From contig NC_134981.1 in NCBI RefSeq assembly GCF_965638725.1, forward strand, positions 48,140,849-48,204,848: 64,000 bases of DNA. Direction: 5' to 3'. The position numbers and the translations under genes were made by a program. Under the pieces are notes generated by a model. It did not search any database and was not told the DNA's origin. It saw nothing but the letters and a program-made list of their open reading frames with translations. Numbering within the stretch: the stretch's first letter is position 1; every line of letters begins with the position of its first letter. Of this stretch, positions 1 through 12,482 are shown in pieces. This DNA comes from Aptenodytes patagonicus (taxonomy: Eukaryota; Chordata; Aves; Sphenisciformes; Spheniscidae).

Positions 1-1870
1 TAGTTGCATGCACATTTTAGGCTCTCTCAACTTTTCCTTCAGTAAGTTTTATATTCCATAAAACAGAATAAACATCATCCTCTTCAAGGTTCTTTGGCAA
101 CTAATATTGAGCATACTCACTGGAACTTAATGTAAGGGAAACATTCTTTAAGATGAGAAAGTCTAGATCTGCAGCCAAGTAGTAAGAAAACCTGAAAACT
201 CCAACTTGAGCCAGAAGAGTGGTCAAGACTGAAGGGGGGTGGGGAAAGAGAGATTATCTCCAGAAGGAAAGCACAGTTGCTTGGAAAAAAAGATAATTTA
301 ATAACAAACTATTCCTCCAATTAACCACTGAGAATATTAGTTCTCAGGGAAATACAAAAAATAATTCTCTTATCAGAGACTGCTGCTACTGAAATTAATA
401 CTGAAGCACACTTAGGAAGGAGATGGCCACAAAGGTATTTAAGAAGAGGAAAAGAATAAATTAATAGTTCCTCAGAAATTAGAAGCTTCATAAGGTCAAA
501 TCTGTCCATTTCTGAACAAAGTGATACTCTGGCTATCACAGAACTGTTTCAAAAGTCAACTCTTCTGACAGACGTAGGAAGTCAGCACAAATCCTAAAAC
601 GTTTTTTTGTTTATATCTTTTTAGAGACTGAGTTCGACAGTTATGAAAAAGGATTTTCACTTTCTTCTAGGCTACATAAACCATGAGGCTATATGTAGAA
701 TCATGTTAACCTTTATGCTTCAGTTAAGTGCTGCTAGGTCAGTAGGTGTGTTTGAAACAGAAGCCTACAGTTTATATTTCTAAAAGCTCCCTAGGTATCA
801 CTAGGCAGATCTTACTACAAATCATCATTTGTTTCCATAAATCTCTTTCCTTGCCCCAAATAAATGAGAAAGGATGCAAAGTATGTCTTAAAATTGCATG
901 GATTTTAAACATTTTTTATTAAATTAGGTGCTTTAGCAAAGCTCAAAAGTACCGAAGAGATACAAACCAGTGAAACTAAACTTTCACATGGGTTCATAAT
1001 ACTCCAGCCACCCAAACGATAGCTTCAGTTTAACCTTCTTTGACTTACAAGTTTATCACTAATTTTTTCAGATTCTTTTATATAAGTAACTTGTTACTTT
1101 AGGATATTCCTCCCCCATACATATTAATAACTCCATCCCTAAGAAGCACCTCTCTAGTTTATTGGATTTTAATTGGATTCTATGCACCTTTATCCCCCCA
1201 TTGAAATGGTGCTTACATCCCCTACACATCAAGTAATACGTGCTCTCTGCTACAGCAGTTTCTTCTCAAAAAATATCCCTAAAAGCTGTATCATTTCTTT
1301 CCTTTTTTTGCTACAAAACCCAAACATGTGCCACTCCTTATTTTTTCCTTATTACAGCCTCTTTGGACCCTGCTCCATTTGCAAAATTCCTTTTGGCTGG
1401 AACCCGCTCCCCAGCCATTTAGTTCAGCTTAGGTTAGTACCTAAACTAAATTTCTCAACTTAAAATGCAGCATTCTCCAACACCAGAAAGATATTATATA
1501 TACATTCAAAAAGTCCCAGTACACATTTAACAATAAAACAAGGATGCACTAGATCATCTAGAAGTTAGTTTCAAATTTCCATAACCAAGTTTCCTGTTGA
1601 CAACTGTCTTAAGTAAGCAAGCATTTCCTAGGTGTTTAAACACTAATGGCAGAATGGTGAAATATGAGAACCCATATTACATTAACTAGAAATTGTCAGA
1701 GGACTACGGACACCCTGCATATTCCTCGCACCTCTCTGGACAATCAAAATGTTTAGGTTAACAGCACAGTGAAACTGAAAATGAAATAACATACTTATTT
1801 TCAAGTAGTAAACTTGATAAGGAAGTTCAGAATATTTGCTGAGATTATGGCTTTTTAAAAGCATATTTAT

Positions 1871-3132
1871 CATAGAATCATAGAATAGTTTGGGTTGGAA
1901 GGGACCTCTAAAGGTCATCTAGTCCAACCCCCCTGCCGTGGGCAGAGATACCTTTCACTAGATCAGGTTGCTCAGAGCCCCGTCCAACCTGACCTTGAAT
2001 GTTTCCAGGGATGGGGCATCCACCACCTCTCTGGGCAACCTGTGCCAGTGTCTCACCACCCTCACAGTAAAGAATTTCTTCCTAATATCTAATCTAAATC
2101 TACCCCCCTTTAGTTTAAAGCCATTCCCCTTTGTCCTGTCGCAACAGGCCCTGCTAAAAAGTCTGCCGCCATCTTTTTTATAAGCCCCCTTTAAGTACTG
2201 ACAGGCTGCAATAAGGTCTCCCCAGAGACTTCTCTTCTCCAGGCTGAACAACCCCAACTCTCTCAGCCTTTCTTCATAGGAGAGGTGTTCCATCCCCCTG
2301 ATCATTTTCGTGGCCCTCCTCTGGACCCGCTCCAACAGGTCCATGTCTTTCTTATGCTGAGAGCTCCAGAGCTGGACACAGTACTCCAGGTGGGGTCTCA
2401 CCAGAGCAGAGTAGAGGGGCAGAATCACCTCCCTCGACCTGCTGGCCACGCTTCTTTTGATGCAGCCCAGGATACGATTGGCCTTCTGGGCTGCAAGCGT
2501 ACATTGCTGGCTCATATCCAGCTTTTCATCCACCAGTACCCCCAAGTCCTTCTCGGCAGGGCTGCTCTCAATCCCTTCATCCCCCAGCCTGTATTGATAC
2601 TGGGGGTTGCCCCGACCCAGGAGCAGGACCTTGCACTTGGCCTTGTTAAACCTCATGAGGTTCACACGGGCCCACTTCTTGAGCTTGTCCAGGTCCCTCT
2701 GGATGGCATCCTGTCCCTCTGGCGTGTCGACCGCACCACTCAGCTTGGTGTCATCTGCAAACTTGCTGAGGGTGCACTCGATCCCACTATGTCACTGATG
2801 AAGATATTAAACAGTACCGGTCCCAATATGGACCCCTGCGGGACGCCACTCGTCACCAACCTCCATCTGGACATTGAGCCGTTGACCACTACCCTCTGGA
2901 TGCGACCATCTAACCAATTCCTCACCCTCCGGACAGTCCACCCATCAAATCCATACCTCTCCAGTTTAGAGAGAAGGATGTTGTGGGGGACCGTGTCAAA
3001 GGCCTTACAGAGGTCCAGACAGACGACATCTGTAGCCCTTCCCGTGTCCACTGATGTAGTCACTCCATCATAGAAGGCCACTAGGTTAGTCAGGCAGGAC
3101 TTGCCCTTGGTGAAGCCATGCTGGCTGTCTAC
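1871..3132 (-). mobile_element. CR1 LINE, 5'-truncated, older copy
   Basis: The 3' end is at 1871, where the plus strand shows the inverted CATAGAATCATAGAAT tail typical of CR1. Reading leftward from 3081 the minus strand encodes the RT palm, including an intact FADDTK catalytic motif near 2750, and then the C-terminal region to 1958. A frameshift falls near 2740-2790. The element is 5'-truncated within the RT domain, as most CR1 copies are. It is a dead copy with no protein function expected. It keeps both catalytic aspartates, unlike the younger copies in this window. Confidence 0.9.
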
Positions 3133-3469
3133 ATTTCATGCCTACATAATGGTAATTGCAGTTCCAAAAAGGCATTCCCAGCAGCACTAGGCTTAGAAGC
3201 CCACAATGAGAAACAATGTCAACACTGCCACCTCAGTCAAGAGATGTAACTACATAAGTCCACATCAGTTTCAGAGTGTATTTTTTTTTTTTTTTTAAAC
3301 ACACAGCCTAATGCACACGCTGTTTCATAATCAGTGGTCTCCAAAGTGGGGTGTGCGCACTCCAGGGAGTGTGCAAGATGATCCATTGGGGTGTGGGAAG
3401 AAAATATTAGAACTTCTATTTATATTTTAAAAAACAAATTAAGCTTTACTAATATTTAATATACAGATT

Positions 3470-4884
3470 GACACTGGTGCCCTCACTCCATCCGTATGTC
3501 AGACAGTCACGTGTCACATACAGTAAGCAAGGTATCTGGAGGGAAGAGCAGGTGTTCCACAATGCAGAGGGGTTGACAGTGGCGCCCTCACTTATCTTTG
3601 TTTTCAGCATGGTGCAATGTATTACAGTTTACGTGTGCCCTGTTAAGTGGATTTATGGATTATATTATCTAGTTTTAACTAAACTAACTGAAGATTTGGA
3701 GAAACAAGTATTAGAACAAATTACGCATTGTGTGGGCTATACAGTTGGATAAAAGGATAGATGTTTCTAACATGTCTCAGCTTATGGTATTTGCTAGATT
3801 CTGTTTCAATAATAAAATACACAAACTACTACTTTTTTTGTGAGCCACTAAAGGAAAGATGTACCAGAGAAGATATATTCTGAACAGTAAATTACTTCTT
3901 TAATAAAAACAATGTTTTATGGAAAAACTCTGCGAGTGTAACTACTGATGGAGCAGCTGCTTTGACTGGAATAAAAAAAGGATTCTGGGGTAAGGTTACA
4001 GAGATAGCACCACATGTGGAATTCATAGGCAAGTTATTGCAGCAAAGAAATTGGAGCCAGAAGTGCACAAAGTGCTACAGGATGTCATCAATGTGATTGC
4101 TTTTATAAAAACAAGACCTTTAAATAGCAGAATCTTTACAATACTTTGTAATGAGATGGGGAGTGACCATGAAAATCTTCTGTACCACACAGAAGTTCAC
4201 TGGTTATCTCCTGGCAAAGAGCTTAAAAGAGTTGTTAGACACGTGTTCCAAATTTGCTGACCTTTTCTGTGATGAAAGGTGGCTGTCAGTAATATGCTAC
4301 CTAGCAGATATTTTTGAAAAGAAAAAAAACCAAAAATCACAATCACAATGAGTGAGAAAGTAACTGCTTTTTGAAAGAAACTTGTGCTATGCAGAGGGCA
4401 TTTTGAAAAAGGCTGTTTGGAAATGTTTCCATTCATATGCGATTTTGATGCTGAAAACGATGTGTGTCACCTATAAAAACTATCATATCTGTACACTTAA
4501 AAAACTTGGAAATGGAATTTTCTAACCTGTTTAAAAATCTTCCAAATGGAGAGTTTCAGCAGCTTTTGAACCCATTTGTTAAAAATATGAAAAAAACAAT
4601 ACCTCCGATTAGTTTGCAAGAATAACTGATTGATGTCAGGGAAGATGGAATTTTACTAGCTGAATTTCAAAAAAACCTTTGCATAATTGGTGGGTGGGAC
4701 TGAAAAATGAGTATCATGATTTAGTAAGCACAGCCAATGATGCACTTCTCCCATTTGGATCTACGGAGCTGAAAAAGATACCTCACAAAGATATGACAGA
4801 CATTAAAACCAAGTATCAAAATAAACTGAACTTAGAACCAAACCTTCGAATCGCTGTATCACAAAGTGTTAAACCAAGATTTTA
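3470..4884 (+). pseudogene. hAT transposase relic (ZBED5/SCAND3-like)
   Basis: Short frames at 4051-4260, 4151-4351 and 4679-4885 form one decayed reading. They carry phrases typical of the hAT transposase C-terminal half, such as HTEVHWLSPGKELKR at about 4185-4230, and a conserved stretch around 4255-4310 in another frame. Several stops and frameshifts separate the pieces. Domesticated relatives in vertebrates are named ZBED5, SCAND3 and FAM200. No intact open frame remains, so this is transposon debris, not a host gene. Confidence 0.7.
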
Positions 4885-5107
4885 AAAAAAATAAAAATTA
4901 AGCATATTCATTCACACTGCTCCCACTAAAAAACATTATTTATTTAGTGTGAGCAATAAGGGGTTTGTACTGTTAATATAAAAAAAAATTAAAACTTGAT
5001 TATTTCATCTTTACCTCATTTTTTTTATTTCTATTTTTTGCTAAGTTTTATAACATACATAATATACTAGTACAGTGGTACATGTATATATATAAAAATA
5101 AATAGAC

Positions 5108-6586
5108 ATCCGTGGTCCTGAGGGAACTGGCAGGTGAAGTTGCTAAGCCACTATCCATCATATCTGAGAAGTTGTGGCAGTCTGGTGAAGTTCCCACTGA
5201 TTGGAAAAGGGGAAACATAACCCCCATTTTTAAAAAGGGAAAAAAGGAAGACCTGGGGAACTACAGGCCAGTCAGTCTCACCTCTGTGCCCGGCAAGATC
5301 ATGGAGCAGATCCTCCTGGAAACTATGCTAAGGCACATGGAAAATAAGGAGGTGATTGGTGACAGCCAACATGGCTTCACTAAGGGCAAATCGTGCCTGA
5401 CAAATTTGGTGGCCTTCTACGACGGGGTTACAGCACTGGTGGATAAGGGAAGAGCGACTGACGTCATCTACCTGGTCTTGTGCAAAGCATTTGACACTGT
5501 CCCGCACAACATCCTTGTCTCTAAATTGGAGAGACATGGATTTGATGGGTGGACCACTCGGTGGATAAGGAATTGGCTGGATGGTCGCACTCAAAGAGTT
5601 GCAGTCAACGGCTCGATGTCCGGGTGGAGACCCGTGACGAGTGGCATTCCTCAGGGGTCAGTATTGGGACCAGCGCTGTTTAACATCTTTGTCGGCGACA
5701 TGGACAGTGGGATTGAGTGCACCCTCAGCAAGTTTGTGGATGACACCAAGCTGTGTGGTGCGGTCGACACGCTGGAGGGAAGGGATGCCATCCAGAGGGA
5801 CCTTGACAGGCTTGAGAGGTGGGCCCGTGCGAACCTCATGAAGTTCAACAGGCCAAGTGCAAGGTCCTGCCCTTGAGTCGGGGCAATCCCAAGCACAAAT
5901 ACAGGCTGGGTGGAGAATGGATTGAGAGCAGCCCTGAGGAGAAGGACTTAGGGGTGTTGGTTGATGAGAAGCTCAACATGACCTGGGCAATGTGCGCTTG
6001 CAGCCCAGAAAGCCAACCGTATCCTGGGTTGCATCAAAAGAAGCGTGGCCAGCTCGTGAGACCCCACCTTGAGTACTGCGTTCAGCTCTAGGGCCCCCAA
6101 TGTAAGAAGGACATGGACCTGTTGGAGCGAGTCCAGAGGAGGGCCACGAAGATGATCAGAGGGCTGGAGCACCCTCTCCTATGAAGAAAGGCTGAGAGTT
6201 GGGGTTGTTCAGCCTGGAGAAGAGAAGGCTCCAGGGAGACCTTATAGCAGCCTTCCAGTACCTGAAGGGGGCCTACAAGAAAGCTGGAGAGGGACTTTTT
6301 ACAAGGGCATGTAGTGATAGGACAAGGGGTAATGGCTTTAAACTGAAAGAGGGTAGATTTAGATTAGATATTAGGAAGAGATTCTTCACTATGAGGGTGG
6401 TGAGGCACTGGAACAGGTTGCCCAGAGAAGTTGTGGATGCCCCATCCCTGGAAGTGTTCAAGGCCAGGTTGGATGAGGCTTTGAGCAACCTGGTCTAGTG
6501 GAAGGTGTCCCTGCCCATGGCAGGGGGGTTGGAACTAGAGGATCTTTAAGGTCCCTTCCAACCCAAACCATTCTATGATTCTATGA
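5108..6586 (+). mobile_element. CR1 LINE inserted in the hAT element
   Basis: The plus strand encodes RT from 5112: the [17 protein letters not shown] region, the [15 protein letters not shown] motif, [16 protein letters not shown], and a catalytic box FVDDTK near 5730. The frame breaks near 5855-5875 and 6090, and the C-terminal domain follows at 6199-6498. The 3' tail ATTCTATGATTCTATGAT ends at 6586. The RT is full of breaks and inactive. The left flank (ends near 5107) and right flank (starts 6587) are both hAT-like sequence. Confidence 0.9.
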
Positions 6587-6779
6587 TATAGGATGCATGC
6601 TCAAAAATTTTTTACTGATAGGAGTGTGAGATCAAAAACATTTTATTGACTGTCTATGACAGTGGTCTCTAAACAAGAGAAACCACATAAATAAAGGCTT
6701 TAATTTATCCTGGCCAAGTCTGAAAGCATTATGCTCAACTAATCTGTTCAAATCCAAACTGGCAACTGTCAAAATTATG

Positions 6780-8110
6780 TGGTAAAAAGCTCATCTGCAC
6801 ACCCACAAAGGAGCTCAGAGAGACAATGGCTAGAGAGAGAGCCCAAATAATACCCTGCCAGGCTACTCCCAGGCCCATCACAGGGGCCATCAGCCCATCA
6901 AAGGCCCACCTCCACATAATAGCAGAGGCAGGATGGCAGGCAGGGAACCCAGATTATGGTCTCAGAGGGAGGCCCATCCCAGGCTGTCCTAGCAGAGCCA
7001 TCAGCCCTTGTCCAGGGGTGAAACCCATCAAGATGAGTCAATGCCCGAGCACCTTTCTGACTGACAGGGGGGTTGCTGCCTAGGAGTACGGGACACATGG
7101 GATGCAGGGGAAGAATATTTTGGGATTGCACAGGTCTTGTTATGGGATGTTTAGAGGAGGAACCCCACAAGTGTGGGGAAAATAGAGGGGTAAGGGGATA
7201 AAAAGGGCCAGTCACATGTAAATAGTTGGCTAGTCTGTAAACTTGTCTGGCACAGTCTGTCCTGTCTTCTCCTTAAACTCTATTTCTAACTCTATTTCTT
7301 TTCCTGGGTGAGAGACTCTCTATTCTGTGTGCACGTGTGTGTATGGGGGTCCAAGTGCCAGCGACTGGAGTCAGTCCATGGGTCAGAGGGCCAGTGTGTC
7401 TGTGGTGCCAGCAACTGGAGAGACCAGAGTGAGTAAATTAAGTGCCAACAACTGGAGTGGAACCTCAGGTCACAGGGGCCCGTGTGTCCATAGTGCCTGG
7501 AAGCAGGAACCTGGGAGCCAGGTGTCTCTCTAAGAGTGAGATCACAGGGAGGTATGCTACTAGGGGACCAGAGGAGTCCTAGCCAGCTCTGTGTATGCCT
7601 CTGTGTGTGTAAGGAGGTCTGTACCAGCAACTGGAGTGGGGCTGTGGCCTTGGGGGCTTGTATGTCCAAGTGCCAGCAACTGGGGAGATTGGGATCCTGG
7701 GGCCAGCTACTGAGCAGACTGAGTGTCTGAGCCCAGCTAATGGAGAGATCTAAATTGTACGTACACACACACGCTTTTATTTATATATAAACATACTATT
7801 ATAAAATAATAAAATTATTATAAAATAATATATTTTTACACACACATATATATATTCCCACTAGCGGGCCATCATCCTGATCAGCCAGAGAGGGGAACAG
7901 GATGAGGTCATTGGTGCTGTTAGCGTGAGTGTTGAGTGTTTCTGTCTGTTATCTGTGTGGCTGACTGTGTATGTGTTGTATACGTGTATTGGGGGGGGCT
8001 ACTGGGAATACATGCTCAGCCTTGCTACTGGTTGGACCTGGGGGCATGGAGCTGTGGCAGCCTTGCCTCTATCGGGCTGCAAGATTTGACCCTATTCCCT
8101 AACAGTAACT
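6780..8110 (+). mobile_element. LTR family B (TATA-type LTR with repeated CAGCAACTGG motif)
   Basis: A TATA-like GGGGATAAAAAGGG box lies near 7195. About 150 bp later begins a long segment in which GCCAGCAACTGGAG and variants recur every few tens of bases (7358-7745). The same arrangement occurs at 29808-30250, in both inverted-repeat arms (15119-15600 and 33018-33499), and inverted at 30360-31420. I infer a retroviral LTR from TATA, following polyA-type signals and copy number; exact ends and target duplications were not resolved. An AT-rich patch near 7770-7855 interrupts it. Confidence 0.6.
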
Positions 8111-10466
8111 GCATCTCCCATACAGAGCATGAGTACAATGTTGATTCCCACACATTTGTTTCATAAGTTTCCTCAAAAATTTAGAAACCAGGACACATCT
8201 GACACATTTTCTCCGTTCCATAGTTAATGAGGCTTGCTTCTCAAATAACGGGGCCTTTGGCTAGTATTCTCTTAAACCACATTCTATAACAGTTCAGGTA
8301 TTCTACAGTCTTCATCTAGCACACTCACAAACAGAACAGTTCATGCTTCAAGTCCAGTATTAAGTGCAAATGCTCAGCAAACCAATACTTTAAAACAAAA
8401 GTAAACAAAAACTGAAGTCACGCTAACATTAAGTGCAGGTTCTGAATTAAAAAGTCCAGCCACTTGATAAAACAGAAGAGATCAGTTACTTGTGTAAAAG
8501 CCACGACAAGAATTATGGCTACTTAATTATATTCTCAGTGGAAGGTACATTTAAATACGAAGCAACATACTTCAATATTTTCCTTACCACCAATAAGAGT
8601 TTTGAGCAATGAGCCTGAACTGCTGGATCAGCAAGATATTACTTTGCACTACAACATCAAGTCTGTTTAAATTAAATTTATAGTAAGAATAAGGACAGAA
8701 AATGCTAGAAACAGAAGCCAATTTTAGAGCAACAAGTTTCCCGGGCCTATCACAACTAAATCGGATTTGACCATGTTACAGTATAAGGCAGAGCTCGTAA
8801 ACAAGCCTTTGTGTAGCAGTGAAGTACACAAGTACAGTACAACAATTAGATAAAACATTTCCTGAACTCCCAGAAGCTAACATATTCAACAGAAGTCACA
8901 AATTTAATCGAGGGCACTAAGCTATAAAGAGCCTTTTTCAAAATCAGACTAAAAGGGAACATTCAAGCAAATAGTTTTGAAAGAGTTAACAAGGGCCATT
9001 TTAAAAGGATCCAGCAATTTAAACAGATTTAGTTCTTAAAAGAGGACTCAAAAACATGCTTTCCTTTTATTAAGCTGTACTACTTCTAGTATTTTCCACA
9101 TTTTCCTCAAAAAAAGTTCATCCTTAATTTTCTAAGTACCTCAAGGAAATTTAAACACACTTTTTACCCCCACAGCTCTAGAATTAGTAAGATCAAGACT
9201 TCATCACAAAACACTCCTGGATCCTACCTGTATTCCCTACTGTCATTAGGATTCCAAGCCAAGCCCTGAATTTACTAGAGAATATTCTTTGTTTAGTTAC
9301 TGAACAACTGTAGAAATTATATTTATACTCTGCAGAATGCTTCTCTATTTTCCCCATAGTCTAGCTTCTACCTAATACATTTTGCTGTTTCAAACTAGAA
9401 AGCTTGTTTGATTGGTAAACATTCCTTCAGTCCTGTCCTTGCTCATATTTCCCAGGACCTTACTAAATATCGGGAGCAGAAGAAAAAAAATATTTTTTAA
9501 AAAAAATCTTTCTTAGTAGAAAATAAAGACTGGTGTTTTAAATCCCCGAAGGACTCTAACACATACTTCAATTAGACATTCACAATCTCCCTCAGTTACG
9601 CTGTCCAGATTCAAGAAACTCTGTAACCTGACTTTAACTGCTCTCCTTTATTATGTTTTTGAGAGAAAGTAATCAATCTTCAGAACAGCAGTAGGAAAAG
9701 TTAAGGCCTTTCATAGTTTCATGGCCCAGATGTAATATAAGACTGTTTCAAACACACCCCCAAAAGTCACACTCACCAAATCTCTTAAAGGAAGACAGCA
9801 GTGACATCCAGACTTTGCTGTAAGAGATAAGTATCCATATTCCTCAGGGGGAGTCGTAAGGAACTTTCCAACCTTGAAAACACACTGAAGACCCTTCTTC
9901 CCATTTCAGTACGACTGTATTTGCCTAAGGACTTTTCAAAAAAACTCCAAGCACCAGCAGAGAAACATCCACCCACAAATAAATTCTCTCTTCTCTCCTC
10001 TCCCCCTCTCCTTACAGAATTGCATAGTCACGGTAACTTACCAAGGAGAGAAACTGATTCTATTACAAATCATAACACATATCCAAACACCTGCTGAGCA
10101 GGAACCACCAATACACACCCCAAAAGTGGCTATCAGAATCTCAAATGCACCTGCTCACCCCACAGGGACAGAGTAATCATTATAGTCCGCATTGTAGGCT
10201 AAACAAGAAAGCCTCCCTACAGTCACCCTCCTTCCTCAGACACAGGCATCCTGCTCCCAGTACACACTAACCTCATCCAGCAGGAAAGCACAAGCACATC
10301 TAAGAGCAAACAACCACCAGCTCCTCTTCAACGTATACTTCTGCAGAAAGAACCCTACAACTTCCCCCGCTTCCTGCCCTCCCCTATACCCGCTCTCCAA
10401 AAGGCCATGACTCACTGCCAGTACTCCTTATACAAACCAGCAGAGGTTAATTTATGCCCATTACTC
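8111..10466. other. AT-rich intronic DNA, nothing recognised
   Basis: No CR1, LTR or coding signature was recognised. GC content rises towards 10200-10466 as the RAD23B CpG-rich promoter region approaches. The left boundary of the inverted repeat follows at 10467. Confidence 0.6.
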
Positions 10467-10840
10467 ACCCATATGCACACAGACATGCTACTGGGAAAAA
10501 AAGGTTATAACGCCGTACAGTTCTCTTTGCCAACTTCCTCCAAAGAAAAAGGTACAAATCACGCTATCCTCCTCTACCTGCCACACAGGCTTACTCCAAC
10601 CAAACGAGAAAGGGCAGTATTGAGAGGGGTTATGGAGAACTGGACACACACACTGCTCCCCCCTTCACTTCTTGCCCCTGCCCGCCAACCCCTAACAAGA
10701 AAGGGGTAGGGTGTTCGCCCGCCTCCCCCCCTTCCCCAAGAAAGGAAGGTGCAGCGCCTACAGCAGAAGTGAACCGATGCAAGTTAAAAGAACAGAGCGC
10801 GAGAGAGCTACCCCACCCTCCCCCACCCTGGGGCCCGCAC

Positions 10841-10906
10841 CGTCTCTTCAGGGTCTATGTCGATCTTGAAAGTCTGTTGCTGCAGCGTTTTCAGCGTGAT
10901 CTGCAT
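10841..10906 (-). CDS. RAD23B: RAD23B exon 1 (coding part), presumed genuine copy
   Basis: RAD23B is a nucleotide-excision-repair and proteasome-shuttle protein; it binds XPC and carries an N-terminal ubiquitin-like domain that docks on the proteasome. The 22 codons begin MQITLKTLQQQTFKIDIDPE and end on a codon boundary (ET) before a GT donor (GTGCGG) at 10839-10840. This matches the known N-terminus and exon 1 boundary of vertebrate RAD23B. The ATG sits in a favourable context (ACCGCCATGC) downstream of a CpG-rich promoter. Orientation matches ZNF462, as in other vertebrates, so this copy is probably the ancestral one. An identical copy lies in the right arm. Confidence 0.93.
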
Positions 10907-11200
10907 GGCGGTAGCAAAGCAGCCTTCGCGCTCACTGCTCCCGCACGTCCCAGGAGTGAGAGAAAGAAAAAGAATAAAGATAGAGAAGCGCCCGTCGCCG
11001 CCACCTCCGCCGCCGCTCGCTCCTGGGCCCGGAATCGCATTCACCGCCCCGGAAAGGAGGGAGGAGGGGAAGAGGGAGAAAGGACACGCGCACAGGTTCC
11101 GCGTATGAAGACGAGGGGGAAGGAACAGCAGGCAATAGACGCTGTTCGGGGACTATAGAGAAGGGGAAAGTGAATAATAAGGAAGGACGCGTGCGCAAGC
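10907..11200 (-). promoter_or_regulatory. RAD23B: RAD23B CpG-rich promoter and 5' UTR
   Basis: This is one of the most GC- and CpG-rich stretches of the window, directly upstream of the RAD23B start codon. A GC box (GGGGCGG on the minus strand) lies at 11044-11050. An NRF1-like TGCGCACGCG lies at 11188-11197 on the minus strand. No TATA box was seen, as expected for a housekeeping promoter. The transcription start itself cannot be placed from sequence. Confidence 0.75.
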
Positions 11201-11344
11201 AACAAAGGAAGAAGATGGATGACAGTATGGAAAGAAGGGTATGAGAGGAGCATGCACATAGGTACAAACATGTGCAAGCAAACACATACCTTCTCTGAAG
11301 CTAAGGTTAGGAGCCACTTCATGTCTTGTCCATTTTTGCTGTTG

Positions 11345-12482
11345 TCACAGAATCATTCAGGTTGGAAGACGCCTCAGGAGGACTCTAGTCCAACCTCCTG
11401 CTCAAAGCAGGGGCAGCTGAGGTCAGAACAGGTTGCTCAGGGACTTTATCCAGTCTGGTCTTGAAAACATCCAAGGACAGAGACTGCACAACCTCTCTGG
11501 GCCCCTGTTCCACTGCTTGATTGTCCCCATGGTGAAAAACTTTCCTTATATTCAGTCAGACCCCCTTCCCCCCATTTCAACTTATGTCCATTGTCTCTCA
11601 TCCTCCTGCTGTGCACTGCTGTGAAGAGCATGGTTCCATCTTCTTGACAACCTCCTCATAGGTATTGGGGGGGCTGCTATTAGTTCCCCCTGAAGCCTTC
11701 TCCAGGCTCAACAAGCCTAGTTCCCTTAGCATCAACTCATAGGGCAAGTGCTCCACCTCCCTGACCAGCTTGGGAACTTCCACTGAACTTGCTCCAATTT
11801 AGCAACATCTTCCTTGTGTTGGGGGGGCCCAAAACTGGATGCAGTCTAACAAGTGCTGAGTAGAGGGGAATAATCACTTCCCTCAGTCTACTGGCTACGC
11901 TCCTCTTGATACAGACCAGGATACTGTTAGCCTTCATCACTGCCAGGGTATACTGCTGACCCATGTTTAGCTTACTGTCTTCCAGGTCCTCTTCAGCAGA
12001 GCTGCTCCCCAGCCACTCACTCAGTCCCCAGCCTGTATCATTGCAAGGGGCTCTTCCTTCCCAGGTGCAGGACTTGGCAGTTGTCCTTGTTAAATTTCAT
12101 GAGGTTCCTGTTAGCCCATTCCTCCAGTCTGTCTAGGTCCCTCTGACTGGCAGCCCTACCCTTGAGCATATCGACTGCAACCCCTGAGTTTGGTGTCATT
12201 GATTGAGGTGCACATTTGATGAGGTGCATTCTGTCACCTCCACCAGATCACCGATAGAGGCATTACACAGGCCAGGTCCTAGGATAGACCCCTGCAGTAC
12301 TCCACCTATAACTGGCCTCCAGGTAGAGTATGACCCATTAAACAATACTCTTTGAGCCTGATCATCCACTCAATTTTTCATCCATTATTAGTCCACCCAT
12401 CTAGACCATAACATCCCAACATGGATACAAGGATGCTATGGGAGACAATATCAAAAGCCTTCCTAAAGTCAAGGTATACAAC
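11345..12482 (-). mobile_element. Older CR1, 3' part (left arm)
   Basis: This is the 3' portion of an older CR1 whose 5' portion lies at 13669-15118. The 3' tail is at 11345 (CAGAATCATTCAGGTTGGA). RT and C-terminal domain phrases are visible in broken minus frames, for example EEWANRNLMKFNKDNCQVLHLG near 12070-12135. A younger CR1 (12483-13668) interrupts it. It has many stops and frameshifts. Confidence 0.88.

Larger units (their letters stand above)
3332..6650 (+). mobile_element. hAT-type DNA transposon, decayed, split by a CR1 insertion
   Basis: The left end starts CAGTGGTCTCCAAAGTGGGG, which looks like a hAT/Charlie terminal repeat, and is followed by a decayed transposase. The element resumes after the CR1 at about 6587 with a segment (TTTTTTACTGATAGGAGTGTG) resembling the right end of the same class. 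The right terminal repeat itself is not clearly preserved, so the 6650 boundary is approximate. CR1 occupies 5108-6586. The hAT element is therefore older than that CR1. Confidence 0.65.
1..10840 (-). other. RAD23B: Probable RAD23B intron 1 (partial, runs off left edge)
   Basis: Exon 1 of RAD23B lies at 10841-10906 on the minus strand, and its splice donor opens into this stretch, so everything to the left edge should be intron 1. I looked for the expected second exon, which continues the ubiquitin-like domain, and did not see it; the intron probably extends past the window. Positions 1-1870, 3133-3331 and 8111-10466 are AT-rich single-copy-looking DNA with no recognisable gene. The rest is mobile elements listed separately. 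The intron assignment is an inference from exon orientation and from the vertebrate ZNF462-RAD23B gene order. Confidence 0.7.

Noticed and set aside
6660..6676. CAGTGGTCTCTAAAC as right terminal repeat of the hAT element
   Set aside because: It is in the same orientation as the left end, not inverted, so it is not a proper terminal inverted repeat.
7320..7770. Satellite array
   Set aside because: The repeated CAGCAACTGG units are irregular in spacing and always sit in the same LTR context, so they are part of LTR family B.
1..10840. Further RAD23B exons on the minus strand
   Set aside because: The expected ubiquitin-like domain continuation was not found on either strand; intron 1 seems to run beyond the left edge.
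10769..11158. A 129-codon plus-strand frame across the RAD23B promoter
   Set aside because: It lies antisense to exon 1 and the GC-rich 5' UTR. Its Arg/Pro-rich composition reflects GC content, with no start context or domain.
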